Assembly (NCBI GenBank): GCA_028096805.1 | Contig: JAOHDU010000003.1 | Span: 1-61,032, forward strand | Direction of reading: 5' to 3' | Origin: Pontimonas sp. | GTDB lineage: Bacteria > Actinomycetota > Actinomycetes > Actinomycetales > Microbacteriaceae | Length of the DNA stretch: 61,032 nucleotides | In this document: positions 24,583 through 33,619 of the stretch, piece by piece | Numbering within the stretch: position 1 is the stretch's first letter | Layout of the letters: every line of letters starts with the position of its first letter | Notes under the pieces: generated by a model | The model's input: only the letters and a program-made list of their open reading frames with translations | Told to the model about the DNA's origin: nothing | Databases searched by the model: none | Translations under genes and position numbers: made by a program

Positions 24583-24588
24583 AGCATA
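24583..24588 (-). promoter_or_regulatory. -10 element for the PDZ/Lon-like protease gene
   Basis: TATGCT, about 26 bp before the ATG at 24556, in the divergent gap with the DUF2342 gene. Confidence 0.45.
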
Positions 24589-24647
24589 ACCACCTCGCAT
24601 GTGGCAAGCCCTGAGCGAAATGGCGGCACCAGAGCGCCGCCCCCGGC

Positions 24648-24653
24648 TACGGT
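24648..24653 (+). promoter_or_regulatory. -10 element, probable leaderless promoter of the DUF2342 gene
   Basis: TACGGT, then ACAGAC, then ATG at 24660. Confidence 0.55.
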
Positions 24654-24659
24654 ACAGAC

Positions 24660-26000
24660 ATGGCTGAAAACGACGATGCCGAGTCCCCCGACTTTCCCGA
24701 TGAGGATGCAATCCGCGAGGCATTCCAACGTTTCCTTCAGGGGGATGAGTCGTTTGACCCCGAAGAGCTCATGAAGGCAGCCGGCATCGATATCAACGGG
24801 CCGCAGGTCCAAGCGATGATGCAACAGCTGGGTGCCGCCTTCGGTTCCGACGGGTTGCTCAAATCCACGGCATCGCGGGACCACAGCGTCACCGTGGCGG
24901 GCGAGGGCCAACAATCGCTCGACCCCGCGACGAGAGCTGCCCTCGAATCCGCGGCGAACGTGGCCTCCCTGTGGCTCGGTGAAGTCACCTCCATCGCGGA
25001 GCTCGGTGAAAGCCCGGTCGTGGCCACCCGAACGGAATGGGCCAGGCGGAGCCTGCCGGTGTGGGAGGAAATCGCGGAACCTGTCGCGATTGCCATCCCG
25101 CGGGCGGTATCGGGAATGCTCGCCAGTAATGCGCCGGAGTCTCTGCAAGAAACCTTAGGTTCCCTCTCCGGACAGATGGAAAACATTTCTAAAGGGCTGT
25201 TCCGGCTTCAGCTCGCGCAGGTTGTCGGAAACCTCGCCAAAGAGGTCCTCTCCGGTGGTGACATCGGGATACCGCTCATTCACGGAACCTCGGAGTATGA
25301 CGTGCAGGCGATGCTCGTGGCCCAAAACATCCGTGAGTTTTCCGCGGACCTCGACGTCCCCCGGGAGGAAGCAGACATTTATCTCGCGGTGCGCGAAGTC
25401 GCCCACGCGCGACTTTTCCGGCATGCCCGATGGTTGCGACTCCACCTCATTAGCGCGATCCGCGACTTCGCCTCCGGAATCAGTATCGATTCCGACGCGA
25501 TCATGAATCTCCAGCACGACTTTGACCCCACCGACACCCAGGCCCTGCAGGAGCTGTTCTCCTCGGGCGCGTTGCTGCCAGAGCATACGGACGAGCAGAA
25601 AAGAGCACTCGATCGTCTCGAGGGAATGCTCGCGCTCATCGAAGGCTGGGTGGACCATGTGACGAAAGAGGCCACCTCGCGCCTGCCCAAAGCTAGCGCC
25701 CTGTCAGAAACCATCCGTCGTCGCCGCGCCAGCGGTGGACCAGCGGAGCGCGCTTTCCAAACACTGGTGGGGCTCGAGTTGCGACCAAGGCGTCTGCGCG
25801 AAGCCAGCGCCCTCTGGGCCCAGCTGACCACCGAACTTGGCGCGGAGGCCCGGGATGCCCTCTGGCAACACCCAGACTCACTCCCGACAAACGACGACCT
25901 TGACGCCCCGGACGGGTTTATCGCTGGTGTACGCAACCCCGAAACAACCCGCGACGACATGGACCAGGCACTGCAGGATCTGCTGGAGGGCGAAGAGTAG
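24660..26000 (+). CDS. DUF2342 / zinc-dependent metalloprotease-like protein
   Basis: A 446-aa soluble, mostly helical actinobacterial protein. The segment EEADIYLAVREVAHARLF (Arg245-Phe253) is the family version of a metallopeptidase helix; the first metal-ligand His of HExxH is replaced here by Arg-Glu (REVAH), as in its relatives, so catalysis is doubtful. The N-terminus is very acidic. It is divergent from the PDZ protease gene and followed 53 bp later by the leader-peptide-binding-like gene, the order found in M. tuberculosis (Rv3195-Rv3196). ATG 24660 carries the leaderless promoter layout. Confidence 0.85.
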   Translation: MAENDDAESPDFPDEDAIREAFQRFLQGDESFDPEELMKAAGIDINGPQVQAMMQQLGAAFGSDGLLKSTASRDHSVTVAGEGQQSLDPATRAALESAANVASLWLGEVTSIAELGESPVVATRTEWARRSLPVWEEIAEPVAIAIPRAVSGMLASNAPESLQETLGSLSGQMENISKGLFRLQLAQVVGNLAKEVLSGGDIGIPLIHGTSEYDVQAMLVAQNIREFSADLDVPREEADIYLAVREVAHARLFRHARWLRLHLISAIRDFASGISIDSDAIMNLQHDFDPTDTQALQELFSSGALLPEHTDEQKRALDRLEGMLALIEGWVDHVTKEATSRLPKASALSETIRRRRASGGPAERAFQTLVGLELRPRRLREASALWAQLTTELGAEARDALWQHPDSLPTNDDLDAPDGFIAGVRNPETTRDDMDQALQDLLEGEE

Positions 26001-26041
26001 GGGGTTGTGCATAGCCTGAGCGAGGCACCCTCGGTGTTCGC

Positions 26042-26047
26042 CAGTAT
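26042..26047 (+). promoter_or_regulatory. Weak -10-like CAGTAT at leaderless spacing
   Basis: CAGTAT, then CCACGG, then ATG at 26054. It matches the spacing of the TAnnnT promoters but starts with C. Confidence 0.3.
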
Positions 26048-26053
26048 CCACGG

Positions 26054-26833
26054 ATGAGCTCCCGTGTCCTTCGCCTTGATCCGCGCCTCCCTCTGGTGTG
26101 GCGAACACCCAACACCCTGCAAATTGGAATCGACCCGGTGGTGGCCATCGTGGAGGACGTCCCAGACGAGGCTCTCCCGCTCCTTGAGGGACTTCGGGCG
26201 GGGGTGACCCGCAGCGGCATGGCCATGCTCGCAGCCCACGCGGGATTGAAGGAAGGACAGCGCGACGCTCTGCTTCTCCAGGTGCACGCTGCACTGCGCA
26301 CACCGCCCCCGGCAACGGGACTCACGCTCTCCGTTACCGGGGAGAGCGCCCACCGGAGGCTTGTTGCCGACCATCTCACGCTTCTGGGCCACACCGTGTC
26401 GGAAACATCGGGGCCCACCTCTGGCAAGGAGCGCATCATCATGGCGAATTATGTTCTCAACCCCGTCGAGTATCGCGACTGCATGTCTCACGACATCCCC
26501 CACACACCCGTCATGTTTCGTGACCAATCGGTCACCGTCGGACCGCGGGTGACCCCGGGCCTGGGGCCGTGCCTCCAGTGCCTATGGCGGCACGAGCTTG
26601 GCATCAATCCCCATCACCAAGCCGTGGTCAGCCAACTGTGGAACACGGCAGCCCCGACGGACACAGCAGCAATGTCCCTGCAGGCCACCTGGGCTGCACT
26701 CACGCTGATCCGCGGGGCACAGAGCGGCGAGAGCATACGGATCGATGCTTACTCCCAGCAGTGGAGTATCAGCACCATCGAGGCATCACTCGAGTGTTTG
26801 TGTCGCAGCTTGTCGGTCACCCCGCCAGCGTGA
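26054..26833 (+). CDS. Cyclodehydratase-N/TOMM leader-binding-like protein
   Basis: A 259-aa protein. The N-terminus (RLDPRLPLVWRTPNTLQIG) matches the start of proteins annotated as TOMM precursor leader peptide-binding, the ThiF-like partner in azoline RiPP synthesis. The C-terminal part has CLQCLWRHE and ECLCRS, two CxxC-like sites that could bind zinc. There is no YcaO, no precursor peptide and no ThiF ATP loop here. It sits in the conserved Rv3196-like place after the DUF2342 gene, so a housekeeping role is more likely than a RiPP one. The 3' end overlaps uvrD2 by 17 bp, convergent. Confidence 0.6.
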   Translation: MSSRVLRLDPRLPLVWRTPNTLQIGIDPVVAIVEDVPDEALPLLEGLRAGVTRSGMAMLAAHAGLKEGQRDALLLQVHAALRTPPPATGLTLSVTGESAHRRLVADHLTLLGHTVSETSGPTSGKERIIMANYVLNPVEYRDCMSHDIPHTPVMFRDQSVTVGPRVTPGLGPCLQCLWRHELGINPHHQAVVSQLWNTAAPTDTAAMSLQATWAALTLIRGAQSGESIRIDAYSQQWSISTIEASLECLCRSLSVTPPA

Positions 26834-28502
26834 GTGCCGACACGAAACGACTCGGGGTGCGGGGCGCGCTTCCCTCTTTTGAGCGCTCCGCCAGCGTGAG
26901 ATACAGCTCTTTTTGCGCTCGCGTGATGGCCACATAGAACAGACGCCGCTCCTCCTCGATGGCCTCATCGGTCAGCGCATAGGAAATGGGGAAAGCACCT
27001 TCGGTGAGGCCCACCAAAAACACAACAGGCCATTCCCGGCCTTTCGCCGAGTGCACCGTGGTCAGCGTCACTGCCCCCACATTCGGAGAGTCCCCCGCAG
27101 CCGATTTTTCGCGAAGGTTTTCAGAAAACTGCACCAAGGTGGTGCCCGGCGGTTGGGCCCTGGCAAGATCGCGCAACGCCACCAAATCCTCATATCGGGA
27201 TCGTTCCGCACCGCTGTTCTCGGGGGCGTCAGGACCCAAACCCAGTCCAAAGAGGACATCCTCCACAACCTGCACCATCGGTTCTGCTGCACCCGCGACG
27301 GCCGCCCCGCGAATTTCCATCACCGCGCGCGCCACGTGGGGTTCCTCAAAGAAAGGCGTTGCGCCGCGAACCCGATAGCTGATGCCCGCGTCGCGCAAAG
27401 CATTCTCCACCGCCAAAGATTGAGCACCAAAACGCAACAGCACGGCGATGTCATCGGGCGACACCCCCCTGGCCAGAGCCTCGGTGACCTTGGCAGCCAC
27501 ATAGGCGGCTTCCGCTGCCTCGTCGACGGCAATGTGCCGGCGCAGCGGCGCTCCCGACGTGTGCACCGGTGTGAGAGTAAGCGCACCGGGTTTGCCAGCC
27601 ACCACGCTGTTGGCTGCTGTCACGATCTCGGGAGTGGAGCGGTAGTTCCGCTCGAGCTTCACCACCTCCGCGCTCGGGTAGCGCTCGCCAAAATCGAGCA
27701 AATACCGGGCACTCGCACCGGCGAAGGTGTAGATCGTTTGGCTGGCATCACCGACGACGACCACGTCTTCCCTCGGGCCAATCCACAAATCCAGCAGTCG
27801 CTGTTGCAGGGGCGAGACGTCCTGATACTCATCCACCAGGAGCGAGGTGTATTGCGCTCGAACTTTTTCCAGTACCTGGGGGTTTTCCTCAAACAAACCG
27901 ACCGTGGCGAGCAGAACATCCTCAAAGTCAATGTGGGAGGCCTCATCTTTGACCTGCTCGTAACGCTCGTGAACACCCCTCATTGCTTCGGGTGACATGC
28001 GGCCAGGCAGAGAACCACCGCGCTCTTGGCGGGAAGCCTGATACTGCTCGGGGGTGAGGCCTTGAACTTTCCGCCATTCGATTTCTGCGGCAATATCCCG
28101 CAACAGTGCGGTGTCGGGCGTGAGGTGGAGAGTTTCCAGGGCTTTGGCAATGAGGCGCCCTTTTGAGGGCGAGATATCGGGCAGTCTGCCGCCGGTGACG
28201 GTGGGCCAAAAATGTTGCAGCTGTCGAAGCGCAGCGGAGTGAAAGGTCCTGGCGGCAACGGCGGGAACCCCCAGCGCTCGCAAGCGCGACCCCATTTCGC
28301 CGGCCGCCTTGGCGGTAAACGTCAGAGCTAACACCTGATCCGCCTGGTAGTGGCCTTCAGCAATTCCGTGGGCAATGCGGTGGGTGAGCGCCCGTGTTTT
28401 ACCGGTTCCTGCTCCTGCGAGGACACACAGGGGTCTCCCCCAGGTGGTGGCGACTATCCGTTGGTGTTCGTCCAAACCCTCCAGAGCCTGCTGGTTCGAC
28501 AC
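26817..28502 (-). CDS. uvrD2: ATP-dependent DNA helicase, UvrD2 type
   Basis: A 561-aa superfamily 1A helicase. Motifs in order: QRIVATTWGRPLCVLAGAGTGKT split here as Walker A AGAGTGKT (29-36), LTFTAKAAGEM (Ia), LVDEYQDVSPLQQ (II), VVGDASQTIYTFAGA (III), LERNYRSTPEIV (IV), TVHSAKGREWPVVFLVG (V), RRLFYVAITRAQKEL (VI). It is shorter than M. tuberculosis UvrD2 (700 aa) and lacks the HRDC domain and Cys tetrad that the mycobacterial protein carries. It starts 2 nt after the nudC stop, so it is co-transcribed with nudC. Role: 3'-5' unwinding in DNA repair. Confidence 0.88.
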   Translation of the reverse strand: MSNQQALEGLDEHQRIVATTWGRPLCVLAGAGTGKTRALTHRIAHGIAEGHYQADQVLALTFTAKAAGEMGSRLRALGVPAVAARTFHSAALRQLQHFWPTVTGGRLPDISPSKGRLIAKALETLHLTPDTALLRDIAAEIEWRKVQGLTPEQYQASRQERGGSLPGRMSPEAMRGVHERYEQVKDEASHIDFEDVLLATVGLFEENPQVLEKVRAQYTSLLVDEYQDVSPLQQRLLDLWIGPREDVVVVGDASQTIYTFAGASARYLLDFGERYPSAEVVKLERNYRSTPEIVTAANSVVAGKPGALTLTPVHTSGAPLRRHIAVDEAAEAAYVAAKVTEALARGVSPDDIAVLLRFGAQSLAVENALRDAGISYRVRGATPFFEEPHVARAVMEIRGAAVAGAAEPMVQVVEDVLFGLGLGPDAPENSGAERSRYEDLVALRDLARAQPPGTTLVQFSENLREKSAAGDSPNVGAVTLTTVHSAKGREWPVVFLVGLTEGAFPISYALTDEAIEEERRLFYVAITRAQKELYLTLAERSKEGSAPRTPSRFVSALTLAG

Positions 28503-28504
28503 GC

Positions 28505-29434
28505 TTACACAATCTCGTGCTTCAGCCAGGCATCAATCATTGCCCGCGCAATCGACGGTGGGCCAGGCAGTGTCACACCCGAGTCGGCGGAGAGCAGCTC
28601 GGCGCGATCAAACCACCGCAAGTCCACAATTTCGGTGCCATCGGGGCGCAAATCGTTGGCGTGGGCCGGGTCCAGTTCCGCGTGAAATCCGACCATGAGG
28701 GACGCGGGAAACGGCCACGGCTGAGATCCGAGGTATCGGGGGCGGTGCACGACCAACCCGGATTCTTCCCACACCTCCCGGATGACCGCGGCCTCCAGGG
28801 ATTCACCCGGTTCAACAAAACCGGCGAGCAGGGAATAGCGGTGCGATTCCCACAGCGCGTTGCTACCCAGAACAATGCGGTCCTTCGCATCGGTAATCAA
28901 CACAATCACCGCGGCATCGGTGCGGGGAAACACGTCTTTGCCGGTGTCTTTATCGACTCTGGTCCAGCCCGCTTGCGAGGGAAGCGCCGGAGCTCCCGTC
29001 ACCGGAGAAAAAGCGTGAGCATCGTGCCAATTAGCCATCGCCAGCGCTTCAATAACGAGGCCAGAATCCCGGTCATCGAGCGTGTGGGCCATCGTTCGAG
29101 CACTCATCCACCGCGACACATCAGGCTCGAGAGCCTCGCCCTGGTCATCGCCGATGACCGCCGCAACAAACGGTGTGCCTTCAGCAACATCCCGGACGTT
29201 TTCGGTCACCCTCCCCAGGTAGATCCGGTGACGAAACTCAGGGATATCTGCGGGGGCAAACACCGCCAGCTGGCTATCGGAACCTGGCTGCAGGAGCGCC
29301 TCCCCCCGCCAAATGACGATGACGGCGGTCTGAGGGTTTTCCCACAGGTCTTCCAAGAAACCGGGAATCTTGCGAGACACCGCGTCTCGATCAATCCGGG
29401 AGCGCGAGAGCGGGAGTTCATCGGTGAGAGACAC
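28505..29434 (-). CDS. nudC: NADH pyrophosphatase / NAD-cap hydrolase, zinc-ribbon-less
   Basis: A 309-aa Nudix enzyme that cleaves NAD(H) and NAD-capped RNA. The Nudix box GFVEPGESLEAAVIREVWEE, then SGL, is intact and is followed by the NudC-specific SQPWPFPASLM. The usual zinc ribbon with four Cys is degenerate: where CxxC normally stands, this protein has AHAFSPVTGAPALP, and no Cys is seen in the region or elsewhere in the mature frame. The start is taken as GTG at 29434, with AGAAAGG just upstream; the frame is open to 29464. It leads the nudC-uvrD2 operon, the same gene order as M. tuberculosis. Confidence 0.88.
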   Translation of the reverse strand: MSLTDELPLSRSRIDRDAVSRKIPGFLEDLWENPQTAVIVIWRGEALLQPGSDSQLAVFAPADIPEFRHRIYLGRVTENVRDVAEGTPFVAAVIGDDQGEALEPDVSRWMSARTMAHTLDDRDSGLVIEALAMANWHDAHAFSPVTGAPALPSQAGWTRVDKDTGKDVFPRTDAAVIVLITDAKDRIVLGSNALWESHRYSLLAGFVEPGESLEAAVIREVWEESGLVVHRPRYLGSQPWPFPASLMVGFHAELDPAHANDLRPDGTEIVDLRWFDRAELLSADSGVTLPGPPSIARAMIDAWLKHEIV

Positions 29435-29520
29435 GGTCACCTTTCTGCAGAAGCCTGAAAACACGCCAAGAGAGAGTCCCTCGCGGTGTGGCTATCCTGC
29501 CGGTCGCCATTACTGGCGCC

Positions 29521-29526
29521 TACCCT
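29521..29526 (+). promoter_or_regulatory. -10 element, probable leaderless promoter of the phosphotransferase-like gene
   Basis: TACCCT, then GGAGAA, then ATG at 29533. Confidence 0.55.
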
Positions 29527-29532
29527 GGAGAA

Positions 29533-30486
29533 ATGGCCCACACTCCCCTTATGTTATCGGCGCTCGCCACCAGCGCGGTGCCGGGGTTTCAGGCTGTGAG
29601 CGCCCAAAACCTCTCCACCCCCGAACGCGATGCCGCCCTTGTGCACGATGTGAACAACCAGCCGTTTCTCATTGAGGTGTCCCAAACCGACTCGGATGAA
29701 ACGCTTCACCGGCGCGAACTCGCCGCTGCGAACGCCCTGACGGAGGGGCTTCGCTCACGTCTTCCCTTTCGCGTCCCGCAGGTCCGGGGAACCTCTGAAG
29801 TGGGAGGGCGCGTCCTGAGCGTGGGCGATTACCTGCCGGGCACCCACCTCACACCCAAAGCCATCACGCCGGTGAGTGCTGCCAATATCGGCATCGCTCT
29901 GGCCACGATTCACTCCCTCCCCACCAGCGGGCTGGCTGACCACGATCGCCTGCGACGCAGTGCGCTCGAGCGCCTGCGCGAATGTGCCGCGGTCGTAGAT
30001 TCAGCGGCCGCGAGCGGACTCCTCCCCCAGGCGCTGTTGCGCCGGTGGGAAACAGCCTGCGAAGACCAGGGGCTCTGGCAGTTTGACACCACCGTGATCC
30101 ATGGACACATGCACCTGTCACGAATCCTGTTTGATGACCACGCAGTGGCAGCCATTGACGGCTGGAGTGACTTTCATCAGGGTGACCCAGCGGCAGATCT
30201 CGCCTGGCTCACTCTCCCCACGCATTCTGCTTTCGCCACCGCTGTGCACACGTCCTACGTGGCCAGTCGACCAGGCGCTGACAAATGGATCATGCAGCGC
30301 GCGAGGTTCTCCGCCGAACTCGATATCGCCAAATGGTTACTCCACGGGCTGGACACCGGTCAGGACACGATTGTCCGCGATGCCACCGACATGTTGAACA
30401 CTCTCAGTGATCGGGTGAGCACCAACATGGAGCACGCCCTGACCGCCCCGGTCACCCAGATTGCGCAGAACCCCCAGGCGTCATAG
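29533..30486 (+). CDS. Phosphotransferase (APH/kinase-fold) with altered active site
   Basis: A 317-aa protein of the aminoglycoside-phosphotransferase-like kinase fold. It begins MAHTPLMLSALATSAVPGF, the conserved leader of an actinobacterial family found beside nudC/uvrD2. The catalytic loop, normally HGDxxxxN, reads HGHMHLSRI (190-198): the catalytic Asp is His. The following Mg-binding DW/DFG region reads IDGWSDFHQGDPAADLAWL. Both changes suggest reduced or altered catalysis, though the GDPAADLAWL helix is intact. The start at 29533 has the leaderless promoter layout. Antibiotic resistance is not implied. Its 3' end overlaps adnB by 35 bp, convergent. Confidence 0.72.
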   Translation: MAHTPLMLSALATSAVPGFQAVSAQNLSTPERDAALVHDVNNQPFLIEVSQTDSDETLHRRELAAANALTEGLRSRLPFRVPQVRGTSEVGGRVLSVGDYLPGTHLTPKAITPVSAANIGIALATIHSLPTSGLADHDRLRRSALERLRECAAVVDSAAASGLLPQALLRRWETACEDQGLWQFDTTVIHGHMHLSRILFDDHAVAAIDGWSDFHQGDPAADLAWLTLPTHSAFATAVHTSYVASRPGADKWIMQRARFSAELDIAKWLLHGLDTGQDTIVRDATDMLNTLSDRVSTNMEHALTAPVTQIAQNPQAS

Positions 30487-33400
30487 CCTCTCGCAGCCTT
30501 GTGGCGAACTCTTCGCTATCGGGCAGGTCCGGTGGAGTCACCAGCTCTGACGTTTCGGCGAACCAGAAACTGGCCCGAATGTTCTCCAGATCCATACCCG
30601 CCCACTGCGACCAGGCGAGACGGTAGGCAGCCAACTGCCAGGCTTTTGCCTGCTGTTCTTCTGGCCTGGTGGGTTGCCGGCCGGTTTTCCAATCGACAAT
30701 GTGAACCCCGTCGGGGGTCTCAAAAACAGCATCGATTTTGCAGATCACCAGGTGCTCGCCTATCGGCAGGTGCAACTCCGCCTCCACAGCAACCGGCGTG
30801 GTCAACGGGAACTGTGACGACAAGAACGCTTCGCGCCACTGTTCAATCGATAGCCCAGAATCATCCTCTTCGCTGGGCGCATCCATCTCCAGGCGGGGAC
30901 CAGGTAGCGACACATCGAAGTGATTCTCGACAAACTGGTGAAACAACGTTCCCCGCAATGCAGCACGGTGAGGTTTTTGGGGTATCGGTCGGGCACGATC
31001 GGCCCGCAGGGCGTCAGGATCCGACAGCAACCTCTCCAGGGAAGACGCCGAGATGCGAACCGGTAGCTGGAGGGGAATCGGTGAGCGGCTTTGCTCACGA
31101 AGTTCCGCGCCAATATCGCGCAAGGCCTGGTCGTCAGGCTCCTGGGCGGGCACCAACTGGTCCTGGGCGGCACGAACCAGCCCGGCGGCGCGCTCCACAA
31201 TCTCCCTTCTGGAGCCCAGCGGATCGCGAGGCCAGAGCGGCTGTTCACTCTCCTCCCTAGCCGGTCGATCCTCCGGGAACGGGTTGTCGGGAAGCGTGCC
31301 AATAATGCCTGCTTCCGACAATTCGGTCAGAAACCGCGACGGATTTCTTGGGCTCTTCTGGTGGGCCCAATAAGACCCCGACAGCAGCAGATGTTTTTTC
31401 GCACGAGTAATCGCGACATACATCAGTCGCCGTTCCTCAGCGACGTGGTGGTCCACCATGGCTTCGGTGAAAGTTGTGCGACGCTCATTCACTTCTTTGA
31501 GCGTTTCTGCCCCGCGCCACGAAAAAACGGGAAGCGAGGCCGAATCCCCGCGGAACTCATAGGGCAGCTCCCCATCGGAAAGCCAGCCCGAGGTACCCTT
31601 CGCGGTGCCGGGAAGCTCGCCTTCGACCAGGCGCGGCAGAGCGACGATGTCCCATTCCAAACCCTTAGCACCGTGAATGGTCAACACTTGGACGCACCCG
31701 GGGCGAGGTTCCTCAGGCCGGGGCGAGAGATTGTCTTTGCGCTCTGCCTCATCGAGCCACTGCACGAAACCTGCGACTCCCGCATCATCGGCAAACGCAA
31801 GATAACTCGAGAGGGCTTCCATAAATGCGTTACGCGCCGCGCGGGATGCTCCGCGATCGGGGTGAGCCAGCAGTTCAACATCCAGCCCCAACTCCTGCTC
31901 AATAGCCACCACCAGTTCGGCGACATCCCCAAAACGCTGCCCCTGGAGCGAAGTCAGGGTGGCTGCGGCATCGGCGATCCGCGAGAGGCCCGGCGTTGAG
32001 TACAGCGCTCTTTGGTGATGGCCCTCCGGCGCGCGGGCGATGAAAAAGAGCGCATCAATCAGCCCCGCACGATCGGTGCTCGCGAGCGACCGGGTGAGTC
32101 GATCCGCGCGTTCTTCTGAAAGCTCGGAGCCTTTTTCATCGCGGCCCACCAGCCAGCGTACGGTGGCCGCCAACGCTCGGAGGTCCGCCACACCCAAGCG
32201 CCAGCGGGCGCCGCTGAGCAGGCGCAGCAACTCCGTCTCGGCGTGAGGGTGCGCCAAAACACGCAACGTGCACACAACATCGGCAATTGCGGGGTCCTCC
32301 AGCAAACCGCCGATGCCCAACACGTGCACGGGCACACCCTCGCGAGTCAGCGCGTCGACAAACACTTTTTGGTGTGCTCGTGCCCGCAGAATCACGGCGG
32401 CACTGGTCGGGGTGGACCCAGAGCTCTGGGACAAATGCTCGGCACACCAGCTCGCCACCTGGGTGGCTTCTTCTTCCAGCGTGGCGGGAAACACGACTGT
32501 GGGGGCGAGCGCGTCGGCACCCTTGCGCGGGGTGAGGACCTCCGCGGTGGGCCCGGGAAGCGCTCGGAGGGGCTCGGCGACGCAGTTCGCGGCATCCAGC
32601 ACACGGATTCCGTTTCGCCACGATGTCGACAATGTCGCCGAGATCACCTTCGGCCCAAAAGCGTGATCGAAATCGGTGAGGTTTGCGCTGCTAGCCCCTC
32701 GCCAGGCATAGATCGCTTGGTGTGGGTCGCCCACCGCCATCACAGGGTGCTGCCCAAAAATCTTCGACAGCAGCGTCGTTTGTGCCACCGAGGTGTCCTG
32801 GTATTCATCCAACAGCACCGCACCAAAAGTGTCGGTGAGCTGTTGCCGAATGTGTCCGAAGCGCTCAATCAACTCAAGGCCCAACGCGATTTGATCAGAA
32901 AATTCCAGTACTCCGCGCAGTCTTTTGGCTTCGGCCACTTCCGCCACGAGCGCGGTGAACAGCGGCAACCGCTCCACGGTGTCAATGGCTTTCCCCACAT
33001 CGGCATAGGCTCCACGACCGCCGGGAGGCAGATCTCGAAGGGCTCCCAACTCTGCAACAAATCGGTCCATCGCCTCGGGGGACACCGGGTTTTCTGCCAG
33101 ACGCTGAGAGAGTCGCCGCACGGCATTGGTGACCGCGGCGGGGTCCATTCCCAGGCTCTCCAACTCCGGCTGGGCACTAGCCACCACGACCGATCGAGTC
33201 AACGCCCACGCGCTGGCTTCGGACAGAACACTGGCATCCGGGTCGCGCCCCAGGAGAGTCGCGTGTTCGCGATACAAACCGGCGGCAAAAGCGTTGTAGG
33301 TCGACACGGTGGGGCCCACAAACTCGTCGGTTTCCACCCCAATCCCCGCCTGCGCGAGGGTCGCAAGGTGGGACCGAATGCGCGTGGAGAGCTCCCTCGC

Positions 33401-33619
33401 TGCCTTTTTGGTGAAGGTGAGCCCGAGCACCCCAGAAGCGCTGACATGAGCGTTGGCGATTAACCACACGACCCGCTGAGCCATTGTTTCTGTTTTCCCG
33501 GAGCCAGCGCCCGCCACCACCCGGAACGTTCCGCCCGGCGCCCCCTCAATGATGGCTTCCTGCTCAGCAGTGGGCACCTCAGGGCCCAGCAGGGCGGCGA
33601 GCTCCTTAGCGCTAAGCAT
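30452..33619 (-). CDS. adnB: AdnB: helicase-nuclease subunit of the AdnAB resection machine
   Basis: A 1055-aa protein with an N-terminal UvrD-type motor and a C-terminal RecB-type nuclease. Motor motifs: AGAGSGKT (36-43), LGLTFTKKAARELS, AVLLDEYQDTSVAQ, AVGDPHQAIYAWRGA, STSWRNGIRVLDAAN, LTIHGAKGLEWDIVALP and RRLMYVAITRAKKHL. Nuclease: CKIDAVFETPDGVHIVDWKT (Asp and DWKTG) and QAKAWQLAAYRLAW. With AdnA it resects double-strand ends in actinobacteria in place of RecBCD. ATG 33619 overlaps the adnA stop by 8 bp (ATGCTTAG) and begins the family N-terminus; the frame is open to 33715. Confidence 0.9.
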   Translation of the reverse strand: MLSAKELAALLGPEVPTAEQEAIIEGAPGGTFRVVAGAGSGKTETMAQRVVWLIANAHVSASGVLGLTFTKKAARELSTRIRSHLATLAQAGIGVETDEFVGPTVSTYNAFAAGLYREHATLLGRDPDASVLSEASAWALTRSVVVASAQPELESLGMDPAAVTNAVRRLSQRLAENPVSPEAMDRFVAELGALRDLPPGGRGAYADVGKAIDTVERLPLFTALVAEVAEAKRLRGVLEFSDQIALGLELIERFGHIRQQLTDTFGAVLLDEYQDTSVAQTTLLSKIFGQHPVMAVGDPHQAIYAWRGASSANLTDFDHAFGPKVISATLSTSWRNGIRVLDAANCVAEPLRALPGPTAEVLTPRKGADALAPTVVFPATLEEEATQVASWCAEHLSQSSGSTPTSAAVILRARAHQKVFVDALTREGVPVHVLGIGGLLEDPAIADVVCTLRVLAHPHAETELLRLLSGARWRLGVADLRALAATVRWLVGRDEKGSELSEERADRLTRSLASTDRAGLIDALFFIARAPEGHHQRALYSTPGLSRIADAAATLTSLQGQRFGDVAELVVAIEQELGLDVELLAHPDRGASRAARNAFMEALSSYLAFADDAGVAGFVQWLDEAERKDNLSPRPEEPRPGCVQVLTIHGAKGLEWDIVALPRLVEGELPGTAKGTSGWLSDGELPYEFRGDSASLPVFSWRGAETLKEVNERRTTFTEAMVDHHVAEERRLMYVAITRAKKHLLLSGSYWAHQKSPRNPSRFLTELSEAGIIGTLPDNPFPEDRPAREESEQPLWPRDPLGSRREIVERAAGLVRAAQDQLVPAQEPDDQALRDIGAELREQSRSPIPLQLPVRISASSLERLLSDPDALRADRARPIPQKPHRAALRGTLFHQFVENHFDVSLPGPRLEMDAPSEEDDSGLSIEQWREAFLSSQFPLTTPVAVEAELHLPIGEHLVICKIDAVFETPDGVHIVDWKTGRQPTRPEEQQAKAWQLAAYRLAWSQWAGMDLENIRASFWFAETSELVTPPDLPDSEEFATRLREAMTPGGSAQSG

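Noticed and set aside
26054-26833. RiPP (TOMM) biosynthetic cluster
   Set aside because: No YcaO, precursor peptide, dehydrogenase or exporter nearby.
29533-30486. Aminoglycoside resistance gene
   Set aside because: The fold is related, but the catalytic Asp is missing and the gene is a conserved chromosomal neighbour of nudC, not an acquired cassette.
32243-33463. 406-codon plus-strand frame inside adnB
   Set aside because: High-GC mirror frame; adnB shows all helicase motifs on the other strand.
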